IMG/VR virus record: IMGVR_UViG_3300025010_000081
Location: 1-51,675 of that record
From: a virus
Reading direction: 5' to 3' (one strand)
Length of the DNA stretch: 51,675 nt
Shown here: positions 9,956-18,289 of the stretch, in pieces
Layout of the letters: each line of letters opens with the position of its first letter
Position numbering within the stretch: the stretch's first letter is position 1
Position numbers and translations under genes: made by a program
Notes under the pieces: generated by a model
Database searches by the model: none
What the model saw: the letters and a program-made list of their open reading frames with translations, nothing else
What the model was told of the DNA's origin: nothing

Positions 9956-11080
9956 ATGGAAAAAGATCTTAGTTCAATTTCAGTTAATGAAAAACAAACT
10001 AATTCTTTTAAAAAGTATATGCTTGGAGATATTGGACGTATTGAAGATGTGCAAGATGAAAGAGACTTTAGTTTATTGGCTATAGTCCCACATGATACAA
10101 AATTACCAGCTAAGATATCATGGAAAGATAAAGTCCCAATGGTTCTAGATCAGGGTCCTTTTGGTATTTGTGTCGGTGCAGCCGGTACTGCAATGGAAAA
10201 TATCCAAAAAACTATTAAGGGAAACTGTCCAGCCCATGGATTTAGTCCTATTTATCTTTATACACTATGTAAGAGTTTAGATGGGGATAAAACAAATAAA
10301 AATTGGGGAACTTATTCAAGATCAGCCGCTAAAGTTCTATGCTCTGATGGCATTTTGCCTTATGTGGAACTTCCAACAACCTATCTAAAAACTAACAAAG
10401 GTAAATTACCAGTAATTACACCAGATCAAATACAACGGGCTACAAAAAATAAATGTAAATCATATGCAAGTGTTCCAATGAATATTACGGCAATAAAGAA
10501 AGCTCTTATGCGTAGTCCAATTCTTGGAAGTTTTAATGTAAATGACTCATTCTGGGACCCGGAAGTAAATGACTCATTCTGGGACCCGGAACAAAATAAA
10601 TATATTAAGAAACCAGCAGGACAGTTTTGTGGCGGACACTGTATGTGTATTATCGGTTATGATAATGATATCGAATACACATATGAAGATGGAACTCACT
10701 ATAAAGGATTTTTAGAAATTCAAAATTCATGGAGTACTGGATGGGGAAATTCCGGTTTTGCCTATATACCATATGATTTATTAAAGCTAGAGAGTAATAT
10801 TCTCATATATGCCTCTTGGAGTGTTATCGATAGTTCTACACAAGTAAAGAAACTATGGAGAATTCATAGTAGTAAGTTTACAAATAAAGAAGATGCTCAA
10901 GCTCATCAGATTCAGTTAAAAAAGAAAAAGATATCCACATGTCTAGAATATATAGATGATGAATCTGCAGGATTAGTTATATGTGTTCAAATTAGGACAT
11001 ATATAAGTGAAAAAACCTGTAAGGCATATTCTGAAACATTAACCAAAAAAGGAATACAAAATTATATTGTTTATTATTAA
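9956..11080 (+). CDS. Papain-type (C1A) cysteine protease with C-terminal SPOR-like domain
   Basis: The ATG at 9956 has GAAAGGG at good spacing and is preferred to an in-frame GTG at 9947. The C1A landmarks appear in order: the oxyanion Gln and catalytic Cys in DQGPFGICVG (about residues 63-72), the catalytic His in GGHCMCIIGYD, and the catalytic Asn in IQNSWSTGWG. There is no obvious signal peptide and the propeptide is short. The last ~70 residues (WRIHSSKFTNKEDAQ onward) resemble a SPOR-like peptidoglycan-binding fold. An in-frame 27-bp duplication repeats nine residues (VNDSFWDPE). The next gene is an amidase, so attack on wall peptides or processing of virion proteins are both possible. 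Confidence 0.85.
   Translation: MEKDLSSISVNEKQTNSFKKYMLGDIGRIEDVQDERDFSLLAIVPHDTKLPAKISWKDKVPMVLDQGPFGICVGAAGTAMENIQKTIKGNCPAHGFSPIYLYTLCKSLDGDKTNKNWGTYSRSAAKVLCSDGILPYVELPTTYLKTNKGKLPVITPDQIQRATKNKCKSYASVPMNITAIKKALMRSPILGSFNVNDSFWDPEVNDSFWDPEQNKYIKKPAGQFCGGHCMCIIGYDNDIEYTYEDGTHYKGFLEIQNSWSTGWGNSGFAYIPYDLLKLESNILIYASWSVIDSSTQVKKLWRIHSSKFTNKEDAQAHQIQLKKKKISTCLEYIDDESAGLVICVQIRTYISEKTCKAYSETLTKKGIQNYIVYY
10538..10591 (+). repeat. Exact 2 x 27 bp tandem duplication, in frame
   Basis: Two identical 27-bp copies lie head to tail inside the protease gene, duplicating nine residues just before the catalytic-His segment. Papain-type enzymes do not need such a repeat. It belongs to a series of similar duplications in this window. 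Confidence 0.95.
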
Positions 11081-11110
11081 TATTTTTAATAGAAAGGATG
11101 ATAATTAATT

Positions 11111-11440
11111 ATGACAAAGATAGTTTGTCTCGATCCAGGACATGGCGGAAGAGATCCTGGAGCATTAGGTATTACTACACAAGAGAAAGCTAATAATTTG
11201 ATATTCTGCCTAAAGCTTGGAGGAGAACTTCAAAGACATGGCGTACTTGTGAAATATACAAGAACTACAGATAAAGATTTTTGCTCAGGAAGTTTTAGTG
11301 ATGTTATAGATTTAGAAAATCGTATTATAATAGCTAAATCATATAATCCAGATATATTCATAAGCTGCCATAATAATAGTTTTAATAAAAATGCAAAAGG
11401 ACTTGAGACTTTCTGCTATAAGTTTGGAGGAACTGAATAG
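11111..11440 (+). CDS. N-acetylmuramoyl-L-alanine amidase (Amidase_3), N-terminal fragment
   Basis: The product starts with the hallmark CLDPGHGGRDPGA, whose His is the first zinc ligand, and reaches SCHNNSF, whose His is another ligand, before a premature stop. A 61-bp tandem duplication (11375-11496) causes the frameshift. Removing one copy joins this fragment to the next frame and gives an intact amidase of 279 residues. The enzyme cleaves the bond between N-acetylmuramic acid and L-alanine in peptidoglycan. The site AGAAAGGATG precedes the ATG. Together with the neighbouring protease and holin-like genes it forms a probable lysis cluster. Confidence 0.85.
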   Translation: MTKIVCLDPGHGGRDPGALGITTQEKANNLIFCLKLGGELQRHGVLVKYTRTTDKDFCSGSFSDVIDLENRIIIAKSYNPDIFISCHNNSFNKNAKGLETFCYKFGGTE

Positions 11441-11496
11441 TTTTAATAAAAATGCAAAAGGACTTGAGACTTTCTGCTATAAGTTTGGAGGAACTG
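11375..11496 (+). repeat. Exact 2 x 61 bp tandem duplication breaking the amidase gene
   Basis: Copies 11375-11435 and 11436-11496 are identical. The unit length is not a multiple of three, so the reading frame is lost and a TAG appears at 11438. Collapsing one copy restores the frame. Confidence 0.95.
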
Positions 11497-12011
11497 ATCA
11501 AAAATTAGCAAATGATATCCATAGTAAATTATCAACATTACCATTTTCTAATCGTGGAGTTAAATCCGGGAATCTATATGTATTACGCAAATTCGATAAA
11601 ACATCAACAGATGCTTGTTTAATAGAATATGGCTTTATTGATTCTGAAGAAAAGTTAATTTTAGATAATATGAATAATGCCGTTATTTTAGCGGCAACTG
11701 GCATCTTAAAGAATATCGGAATAGAGTATAAAAAAGAAACTGATGAGGTGATTGATGTGTTAACTCATGCTATTGCGTATCATACAGCTAAAGATGTTTC
11801 CGTTGCACTTCTTGTAGCCGATAAGTTAGGAAATTGTGCAACATTTTGCTGCAATGCAAATCCTGTAATTCACCCTGAAGCAAAATCGGCAAAGCATCTA
11901 ATTAAAATCGGTGGTCCAAAAGTAGAAGATCATCCAAATGTGACTAATTGTTGTGGCTATGATGCTCCTGAAACAGCTATCTTAGCTGCTAAATACGCTC
12001 AGACATTGTAA
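11391..12011 (+). CDS. N-acetylmuramoyl-L-alanine amidase, C-terminal part with likely wall-binding domain
   Basis: This frame is open from the duplication onward and continues the amidase: QKLANDIHSKL, then the conserved end of the catalytic domain CLIEYGFIDS, whose Glu is the expected catalytic residue. After a short linker the last ~85 residues (VALLVADKLGN... LIKIGGPKVED... ETAILAAKYA) resemble a cell-wall-binding repeat of the CWB2 kind, though this assignment is tentative. The apparent ATG at 11391 lies inside the duplicated segment, so the true product is the fusion with the preceding fragment. A terminator follows. Confidence 0.8.
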   Translation: MQKDLRLSAISLEELNSFNKNAKGLETFCYKFGGTDQKLANDIHSKLSTLPFSNRGVKSGNLYVLRKFDKTSTDACLIEYGFIDSEEKLILDNMNNAVILAATGILKNIGIEYKKETDEVIDVLTHAIAYHTAKDVSVALLVADKLGNCATFCCNANPVIHPEAKSAKHLIKIGGPKVEDHPNVTNCCGYDAPETAILAAKYAQTL

Positions 12012-12027
12012 GATTTATAGTAAGAAG

Positions 12028-12061
12028 AGTTAAGCAATATATTTTATTGCTTAACTTTTTT
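12028..12061 (+). terminator. Terminator after the amidase
   Basis: A 10-bp perfect stem (AGTTAAGCAA with its complement) is followed by TTTTT. Confidence 0.85.
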
Positions 12062-12092
12062 ATATTAACGTCTTATATAATATTTAATATGT

Positions 12093-12110
12093 AAACATTT
12101 TTATAATATA
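12093..12110 (+). promoter_or_regulatory. Putative late promoter, AACA-N6-TA type
   Basis: AACA at 12094-12097, six bases, TA, in the context AAACATTTTTATAATA. It lies between the terminator and the membrane-protein gene, about 30 bases upstream of the start. Confidence 0.5.
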
Positions 12111-12138
12111 ATAATTAAAGGGGAGGTTATTGTAGTAA

Positions 12139-13134
12139 ATGATTTCTAGAAATAAGATTAAAATCTTCTTCATCTCAGTATTAATATCAGTTATATTATT
12201 ATTCACATATCAGGTTATAATATACTCCATGATGTTAGATTCCAAAGATAAGTTAGATAAAAAAATACAATATGACACATCTATAATATGGGATATGTTA
12301 GAAGTGGTTATAAATGAATCGATAACCACATCACAAAATGAGTTAGATACTGAAATAATCCCATCAATATTATTAGATATTAATAATACATATAAAGATG
12401 ATGCAAAGGATCTAAGTTCGGATTTAAAACAATTAGGATCAAAAGACAATAAGTTAACACATATCTTATATTCTAATATAGAAGGAAAATATTTTAATGA
12501 TATAAAAACTGATAGTAATGATATATTTATATTAACAAAAAAAAATGGCATAATTGTAGATCCATCTATATCGACAAGTTCAAATAAAAGACCGAGATCG
12601 ATAGAAGAAGAAATAGCTGATCACTATAATGAACAGTTAGCGACTGACGCATTCAATACGATTCTTGAACAAAACTATCAAAGACAATTTATATTTAGAC
12701 AATTTTTTGAGCCTGAAAATATGAATTCTAAGATAATAACACAAATGCGAATGTCTGAATTGGAAGAGGTATTTAATCAGAGCAATGGAGACTTATCTTC
12801 TTTAAAGTCATATGAGTTTATGGTTCCAAGATATATCCATTGTGATAGAGATATATTAGGAGATAAACTAGTTGATGAGCGAGGAGTGCGACAAGATATA
12901 TATCAAATAATATTGGTCCAATCCTTTAATATCTCAGAAATTATAGAGAATAATTCAATTCTGTATAAAATATATAAGAATATACACCCGGATAATACAT
13001 ATGCAAAATACCAAAATTTTATACTCTTAAATAGGGTTCAACAAATAATGTTAATATTGGGCCTTACTTCGATTATATTTTTAATACAATTTTCTATAAA
13101 AGTTCGCAATCATCTATTTAATATACCTAAATGA
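12139..13134 (+). CDS. Two-helix membrane protein with large extracytoplasmic loop, 331 aa
   Basis: A lysine-rich N-terminus is followed by a hydrophobic helix at about residues 9-29 and a second helix at about residues 305-323, with a charged, soluble region of ~270 residues between them. This topology resembles sensor-type or envelope-spanning proteins, but no known catalytic motif is visible. AAAGGGGAGG lies about 12 bases before ATG. It lies between the amidase and a holin-like gene, so a part in lysis timing or envelope disruption is plausible but unproven. Confidence 0.75.
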   Translation: MISRNKIKIFFISVLISVILLFTYQVIIYSMMLDSKDKLDKKIQYDTSIIWDMLEVVINESITTSQNELDTEIIPSILLDINNTYKDDAKDLSSDLKQLGSKDNKLTHILYSNIEGKYFNDIKTDSNDIFILTKKNGIIVDPSISTSSNKRPRSIEEEIADHYNEQLATDAFNTILEQNYQRQFIFRQFFEPENMNSKIITQMRMSELEEVFNQSNGDLSSLKSYEFMVPRYIHCDRDILGDKLVDERGVRQDIYQIILVQSFNISEIIENNSILYKIYKNIHPDNTYAKYQNFILLNRVQQIMLILGLTSIIFLIQFSIKVRNHLFNIPK

Positions 13135-13201
13135 TAATAGTCTATGGTAACTTAATACTATAATACAGATAAAAAGGAGGGAGGGCTAACAAATAGAGAA
13201 T

Positions 13202-13552
13202 ATGGGTAGTGAAAATTTTAAAATAGAGAATATGGTAAATAACGATATTGGACTTATTACCCTTATTTTTTCCATGGTTCTCCTAGGATCTTTTGCAAAA
13301 AAAATGTTTATTAATAGAAATAATAAGGATTATAAGTTACATAATATCTATATATCAGCTACGGTAATATCCTTAATAATATTTTCATTAATCGATGTAA
13401 TTTTAAAATATGTTTCTGAAAGAATGGTAATCGCACTATGTATATTATCAGGCCTAGTCTCTATTGAAGCACTTAAAAAAATCTCAACTTTACGCGGATT
13501 AAAGAGCTTTCTCGATTATGTTTTAGGATACTTTCACTATAAAAAAGAATAG
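13202..13552 (+). CDS. Holin-like small membrane protein, 116 aa
   Basis: The product has about three hydrophobic segments (roughly residues 15-33, 48-67 and 73-95) and a basic tail ending in KKE, the usual layout of a phage holin, which would open the membrane to release the lysin. An AAGGAGGGAGG site lies about 17 bases before the annotated ATG. A second ATG at MVNNDIG is possible because a 15-base direct repeat duplicates the start region. It follows the membrane protein and amidase. Confidence 0.65.
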   Translation: MGSENFKIENMVNNDIGLITLIFSMVLLGSFAKKMFINRNNKDYKLHNIYISATVISLIIFSLIDVILKYVSERMVIALCILSGLVSIEALKKISTLRGLKSFLDYVLGYFHYKKE

Positions 13553-13572
13553 GCAATGCCTATTCTTTCTTA
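13546..13572 (+). terminator. Terminator overlapping the holin-like stop codon
   Basis: The palindrome AGAATAGGC-AAT-GCCTATTCT includes the stop codon and is followed by a T-rich run. On the other strand it also lies just after the tiny minus-strand gene, so it may serve both directions. Confidence 0.75.
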
Positions 13573-13574
13573 TT

Positions 13575-13646
13575 TTAGTCTTCATCTTCATTATCTAAAT
13601 CGATTACTAGACATGTTCCATATGTTGAAAAATCGAAATCCTCCAT
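13575..13646 (-). CDS. Tiny acidic peptide, 23 aa
   Basis: An AGGAGGTGG site lies five bases before ATG, giving a 23-residue product rich in Asp/Glu (ending LDNEDED). It is the last gene of a short minus-strand unit, 29 bases after the stop of the 91-aa gene. The strong ribosome site supports translation. Function is unknown. Confidence 0.5.
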   Translation of the reverse strand: MEDFDFSTYGTCLVIDLDNEDED

Positions 13647-13675
13647 TTATCCACCTCCTAGAAATGATAAACTAT

Positions 13676-13951
13676 CTATCTGTTTATAAAATAATAATAT
13701 TCGCGTAATATTGCATCTTTTACCATATCTTCATATTTTCTAGCAAGATCTTCTTTCTTGAATCTACCTCCACATTTTATATAAAGGCTAATACCATATG
13801 TTCCCTTATTAGGGCCAGGAATTTCTGTGGATAATACATATTTAAATACATGACCAGTGTTCATCGTTATGATTCCAGTATATATTGCAATACCATCTTC
13901 TTTATTAACCATTTTTGCAGTATGTGTAGCACAGTATATCTCATAATCCAT
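13676..13951 (-). CDS. Hypothetical protein, 91 aa
   Basis: The gene has AGGAGGGTG before its ATG and an AT-rich promoter motif 40 bases upstream. The product is mixed alpha/beta with a basic C-terminal helix (KKEDLARKYEDMVKDAILREYYYF). No family is recognised. It forms a two-gene unit with the downstream 23-aa peptide, in the style of short early accessory genes of giant phages. Confidence 0.75.
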   Translation of the reverse strand: MDYEIYCATHTAKMVNKEDGIAIYTGIITMNTGHVFKYVLSTEIPGPNKGTYGISLYIKCGGRFKKEDLARKYEDMVKDAILREYYYFINR

Positions 13952-13990
13952 TTTTTATACACCCTCCTAAATAATATGTTTAATGTCTAT

Positions 13991-14010
13991 ATATATAATA
14001 TATAATTAAA
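13991..14010 (-). promoter_or_regulatory. AT-rich putative promoter motif (minus strand)
   Basis: On the minus strand the sequence contains TAATTATATATTATATAT, 40 bases before the start of the 91-aa gene. The same string recurs upstream of at least seven other minus-strand units in this window. Confidence 0.5.
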
Positions 14011-14032
14011 TTCTCTATGTATAGCGGGTAAA

Positions 14033-14062
14033 AAAGAAATGGGAAATTAATCCCATTTCTTT
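14033..14062 (-). terminator. Terminator after the polyphosphate kinase gene
   Basis: A 12-bp stem (AAAGAAATGGGA with its complement) lies directly after the polyphosphate kinase stop on the minus strand, followed by a T run. Confidence 0.8.
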
Positions 14063-14578
14063 TTATATTTTAGTTGCTAACTCATTATAGTAGTCAATTA
14101 GTGATTGTTGAGAATTATAATCTCCTAAATCTTTATTATAGATACAATCATATTGCATAGTATAGTTATTATAAGTATCTCCTAACATCATTAGAATACT
14201 CTTATACAAATCCGATTTTAATTTACTTGATTCTATTTCAAATAATACTTCCAATCTCCTATCAAGATTTCTGGTCATTAAATCAGAAGATGTGATAAAT
14301 GCTCTCATCTGATCTTGTGTGCCAAATATTAACACCCTACTATGTTCAAGAAATCTTCCTATGATAGATGTAACATTTATATTTTCACTATATCCAATAA
14401 CTTTTGGTATTACGGAACATGATCCTCTACAGATTATATCAATTTTGACTCCGGCATTTGATGCGTCATATAATTTCTTTGTTAATTCGATATCTGAAAT
14501 ATTATTTACTTTTATGCATATATATCCATTGTTTCTTTTACTAATTTCTTCATCTATTTCTTTTACTAATTTCTTCAT
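14063..14578 (-). CDS. ppk1: Polyphosphate kinase 1, C-terminal fragment
   Basis: This frame carries the second phospholipase-D-like half of PPK1, including FLEHSRVLIFG, which holds the second conserved histidine, and the closing segment DLMTRNLDRRLEVLFEI typical of PPK1. It is separated from the central frame only by a 25-bp tandem duplication (14532-14581). Without one copy the reading runs from ...DEEISKRN directly into NGYICIKVNN. The apparent ATG at 14578 is therefore probably not a real start. See the central fragment for function. Confidence 0.85.
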   Translation of the reverse strand: MKKLVKEIDEEISKRNNGYICIKVNNISDIELTKKLYDASNAGVKIDIICRGSCSVIPKVIGYSENINVTSIIGRFLEHSRVLIFGTQDQMRAFITSSDLMTRNLDRRLEVLFEIESSKLKSDLYKSILMMLGDTYNNYTMQYDCIYNKDLGDYNSQQSLIDYYNELATKI

Positions 14579-14581
14579 CTA
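14532..14581 (-). repeat. Exact 2 x 25 bp tandem duplication breaking ppk1
   Basis: Copies 14532-14556 and 14557-14581 are identical. The 25-bp length shifts the frame and creates a TGA. Collapsing it restores PPK1. Confidence 0.95.
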
Positions 14582-16154
14582 TAAGATCATATATATGCTT
14601 CCTATTATATATAGGAGATATCTTAACCTTATCTAGATTAATAGAATTAGATATGAACCCACCAGTTAGCATATTGAATATATTATTTATATCAGAACAA
14701 ATTTTTTTATTAGATGTAAAATATCCAAAATCTGTATATGTTCTGGAATTTTTCTCGGAATAGTTTCCAGTTCCGATATGGACAAATTGCTCAGATTTTC
14801 CATCTTTCAATTTAAAGATATGAATCAATTTGGCATGTGTTTTAATATGCTCATAACCATAGACTACAATAGCACCAGCTCGTTTTAATTTCTCAGCCCA
14901 TTCAATATTAACTTCTTCATCAAATCTGGCTTTTAACTCGATTACAACAACAACATTCTTACCGGCCTCAGCAGCCTTAAGAAGATATTTCAAGATATTG
15001 GAATCAGTTCCTGATCTATACAATATTTGCTTAATCGATATAACGTGTGGATCTACACAGGCTTCTTGGATTAATCTCAATACTGAGTCATTGAAACTTT
15101 CATATGGATGATGCACTAAGATATCTCGTTTAGCTATTGTGGACATAAGTGTTTTATCTGGAATATGCAACTTAGTTGGTTTAAATTCTGGATATTTTAA
15201 GTCAACTTTATTTATCTTATTGTATAGTATCATAATGTCTGATAATTTTAATCTCATAGATGTATTAAATATAAATTTCTTTGTAATATCTAAAGACTCC
15301 TTAATCATATTGATAATTTTCTTTCTAGGAAATCCCCAGATATCAACTCTGACCGGTTCGTTGAACAACATCCTACTCCGAACATGTTTTACCATCGATT
15401 CTACATATTTATTATCATCAAGTTCCTCTGGATTACCTTCTCTCAATATTCGAAATGCTGTTATATCCGAATATGTCATTCCAGGATATAATTGATCAAG
15501 ATTGGAAATTATGATATCTTCAATAAAATACCACTTACTAGACTCTTTATTTCCAAATTTGATAAGTCTCTCTAATTGAGGTGTTACTTCAATTAGGCCT
15601 ATTCTTTCTGAACCATTTTTAACGATTAGAGTTATATATATTGAAAATGGTTTAAGATGTGGGATAGGTCTTGTTTTATCTAATATTAATGGTGTTAATG
15701 ATGGTTGTATATTATTCTTAAAATAGTTAAACATTTCTTTAGTACATCCTAAATTATTAAGAATAGTTCTAGATGAATTTTCATCTACGTCATCATCAGA
15801 ATAACTATTCTTTTGTATGTGTTGAATATCTGAGTCAGATATATCAATGTCATAATTTCTAAGATTAAGTCGAAGTTCGCTATAACTAGAATCTATTCTT
15901 AATAGCATATCTCGGCATTCTTTTAATATTTTAGATACATTCTGATTGGAATCTTTATTCTCATTTAATCTAGATGATACTCTAATACTAAAGAATTCAT
16001 CCAAATTTGAGTTTGCGATAGATAAGAATTTAACTCGTTCCAGTATTGGAATATTTCCAGAGTCTACGAGATCCAATACTCTATTATTAAAATTTAACCA
16101 CGATAACTCTCTATCCATAAATGGAAACTCGGTGCTTGGAGGTACAGATATCAA
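14550..16154 (-). CDS. ppk1: Polyphosphate kinase 1, central part
   Basis: PPK1 reversibly moves the terminal phosphate of ATP onto polyphosphate. The product shows the N-terminal signature [15 protein letters not shown], the head domain with LDEFFSIRV, then HHPYESF, the phospholipase-D-like segment with IKTHAKL, whose His is the phosphorylated catalytic residue, and VHIGTGNYSEKNSRTYTDFG. With both duplications collapsed, the gene spans 14063-16401 and encodes about 706 residues, the usual PPK1 length. It is preceded by an AT-rich promoter motif and ended by a terminator, so it appears to be its own unit. PPK1 is unusual in a phage. Confidence 0.93.
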   Translation of the reverse strand: MISVPPSTEFPFMDRELSWLNFNNRVLDLVDSGNIPILERVKFLSIANSNLDEFFSIRVSSRLNENKDSNQNVSKILKECRDMLLRIDSSYSELRLNLRNYDIDISDSDIQHIQKNSYSDDDVDENSSRTILNNLGCTKEMFNYFKNNIQPSLTPLILDKTRPIPHLKPFSIYITLIVKNGSERIGLIEVTPQLERLIKFGNKESSKWYFIEDIIISNLDQLYPGMTYSDITAFRILREGNPEELDDNKYVESMVKHVRSRMLFNEPVRVDIWGFPRKKIINMIKESLDITKKFIFNTSMRLKLSDIMILYNKINKVDLKYPEFKPTKLHIPDKTLMSTIAKRDILVHHPYESFNDSVLRLIQEACVDPHVISIKQILYRSGTDSNILKYLLKAAEAGKNVVVVIELKARFDEEVNIEWAEKLKRAGAIVVYGYEHIKTHAKLIHIFKLKDGKSEQFVHIGTGNYSEKNSRTYTDFGYFTSNKKICSDINNIFNMLTGGFISNSINLDKVKISPIYNRKHIYDLIDEEISKRNR

Positions 16155-16397
16155 TCTATCTATATCAGATATCTGATCTTCCGACTCGGAAAAATTAATA
16201 GGGATTTGCGATAGATAAGAATTTAACTCGCTCTAGTATTGGAATATTTCCTGAGTCTACGAGATCCAATACTCTATTATTAAAATTTAACCACGATAAC
16301 TCTCTATCCATAAATGGAAACTCAGTGCTTGGAGGTACAGATATCAATCTATCTATATCAGATATCTGATCTTCCGACTCGGAAAAATTAATAGGGA
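16012..16397 (-). repeat. 2 x 193 bp near-identical tandem duplication in ppk1
   Basis: Copies 16012-16204 and 16205-16397 differ at four positions, and all four are silent in the PPK1 frame (Leu, Glu, Ser and Thr codons). The length breaks the reading frame. The silent-only divergence suggests two strain alleles rather than a decaying duplicate. Confidence 0.93.
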
Positions 16398-16401
16398 TCA
16401 T
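16195..16401 (-). CDS. ppk1: Polyphosphate kinase 1, N-terminal fragment
   Basis: This frame holds the true start of PPK1. The ATG at 16401 has AAAGGAAATGATAA upstream and lies 40 bases after an AT-rich promoter motif. The first 22 residues are acidic and phage-specific, and the signature [13 protein letters not shown] follows. The frame ends early at the junction of the 193-bp duplication. The remainder of the enzyme continues in the next frame downstream. Confidence 0.8.
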   Translation of the reverse strand: MIPINFSESEDQISDIDRLISVPPSTEFPFMDRELSWLNFNNRVLDLVDSGNIPILERVKFLSIANPY

Positions 16402-16440
16402 TATTTATCATTTCCTTTCAAATTGGATATTTGTATATTC

Positions 16441-16461
16441 TATATATTATATATAATTTAA
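16441..16461 (-). promoter_or_regulatory. AT-rich putative promoter motif (minus strand)
   Basis: The minus-strand sequence TAAATTATATATAATATATA is a variant of the recurrent AT-rich motif and lies 40 bases before the ppk1 start. The neighbouring plus-strand fibre unit starts from the same 180-base gap. Confidence 0.4.
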
Positions 16462-16583
16462 AAGAAAAATAATTAAATATTTATATAAAATTTAAATTTT
16501 ATATAAAATAGCATATGCATACTTTTTTATAGCTATCTAGTAAAGACAAAATGTAAATCTATATAAGAAAGGGAGTGAATTAT

Positions 16584-18260
16584 ATGGCTTGGAGAAAGGC
16601 AGGCGGCTCAGGATTTATCCCCGTATCCAAAGAAGAATTTGACAGTGGTATATTACTTAAATCATATATTGGCGATACACCATCCATGTATGATTGGAGA
16701 CTAACTGATATAGCTGGGTTATTATCATATTATCAATATCAGAGAATCGGAGAGGTAGATCAATGGGTTCTGATAAGTAATATCGGATCATTATCGACCG
16801 ATAAATTTATTGTATGGGATGCTACTGGTGGGATATTTTATAAATCGGAAAAATCATTAACTAAGGTTAATGATTGGTTAAGGCCTAGTTCATCATTAAA
16901 AGGTCTTATTGTTAGCAATATTGGTGGAGATTTATCTTTAGTAAGTGATGGGGAGTTAATTAAAATTTCTCCTTTTCACGATACTGAAATATCTTTTAAT
17001 TTTTTTAATTTAGATTCAATCATAGTCGAATCAAATGAATTTACATCATTAAGAAAAACTCAATTTAATTATATTCACAACTCAATATCATTTGAACTAT
17101 TTGAAGAACCACCAGCTGATACATTATGTTATGTAGCATTTAAGATATATGATATGGAATCGAATATTTATGTCCCAATAATTGAAAATATAGAATTTTC
17201 TAAATATGAAAATATTTCATCGAATCCAAGTTTAAAACCATCACTAATTGTCCATACTGGGTTAAACACCTGTGTATTTTCAGCTCCTAGGCCTATAAAG
17301 GAAGGTCGTATAATACAATTATATTTCAAATTTACTAATCCAGTAAAAATTAAAGGTGGTTATTATAACCAACCAAATGTAGAGGTTGATAACACATTTA
17401 TTCCAAAATTCACATCAACTGGAAAAATATTTGATAGAGAAGCAATAACGAGTGAAGAATGGACTCGTCAAAATGTATTTAATGATATACTAGCATCTTT
17501 AAAAATTAAAGATAGTGAAGGATCTTTTAGATCTATAGCCGAGTGGGATGCGAATGGAGGATTCCTATTTGGAAATAATAATAGTTTAGGGAATCAATTA
17601 TGGCTTCAAACCGATAAAGATTTGGGAGTTGGAGTTTCATATAATGGAGATGTATTTTCTCAAACTTCCGGAACTGATGTAGAAGATATAACTGGAACTA
17701 TATTTACTATTACAAATTTTAGTCCAACTAAAAATATGAAATTTGAAATATTGAAACTTAATGTTGTAACGGCACCAGCTGGAACTCAAATGAGATTGAT
17801 GATCCATGATGTTGCTAGTGACGTACATTTTTGGAAAAATGGAGTATATGACCACGCATTTGCATATAGTGTAGATAAAAATGTTTGGCAAGTCACGACT
17901 GGATTACAAGAATATGATTTACGTGAAGTTGTAGGAGCTTCATATATAGTAAAAGGAGATCTTTATAATCTAGAAATTACATTTTCAAATACTGTAAAAC
18001 TACGTGGTAATAATAATATACCATATGCAATTTTATCTGGAAAAGAAGATATATACGAAAATGCTGTAGCATATTCATATTGGGAAAAAGATAAATCTTA
18101 TTTTACTGGAGATATTATTAGTAAACTAGGAAAATTATATATATGCCAAGTAGACGGGATTCAAACAGGAACTTTCGCTTCTAATATATCAAAATGGAAT
18201 ACACTTAGAGATGTTGTGTCAAATATTGCAACTGGTGTTATATCTGGGGGATCTTGGTAA
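16584..18260 (+). CDS. Virion adhesin-type protein with C-terminal carbohydrate-binding-like module, 558 aa
   Basis: The ATG at 16584 follows AAAGGGAG and is preferred over an in-frame GTG at 16575. Most of the protein is beta-rich with two related segments containing EWDANGG or VWDATGG, suggesting an internal duplication. Near the end, YWEKDKSYFTGDIISKLGKL followed by YICQVDG and a spaced Trp resembles a CBM5/12-type chitin-binding module. It opens a 15-kb plus-strand block of fibre genes. A structural, surface-binding role is inferred. Confidence 0.75.
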   Translation: MAWRKAGGSGFIPVSKEEFDSGILLKSYIGDTPSMYDWRLTDIAGLLSYYQYQRIGEVDQWVLISNIGSLSTDKFIVWDATGGIFYKSEKSLTKVNDWLRPSSSLKGLIVSNIGGDLSLVSDGELIKISPFHDTEISFNFFNLDSIIVESNEFTSLRKTQFNYIHNSISFELFEEPPADTLCYVAFKIYDMESNIYVPIIENIEFSKYENISSNPSLKPSLIVHTGLNTCVFSAPRPIKEGRIIQLYFKFTNPVKIKGGYYNQPNVEVDNTFIPKFTSTGKIFDREAITSEEWTRQNVFNDILASLKIKDSEGSFRSIAEWDANGGFLFGNNNSLGNQLWLQTDKDLGVGVSYNGDVFSQTSGTDVEDITGTIFTITNFSPTKNMKFEILKLNVVTAPAGTQMRLMIHDVASDVHFWKNGVYDHAFAYSVDKNVWQVTTGLQEYDLREVVGASYIVKGDLYNLEITFSNTVKLRGNNNIPYAILSGKEDIYENAVAYSYWEKDKSYFTGDIISKLGKLYICQVDGIQTGTFASNISKWNTLRDVVSNIATGVISGGSW

Positions 18261-18289
18261 ATTAGTACCATAGAGGGGAGAATATTTAA

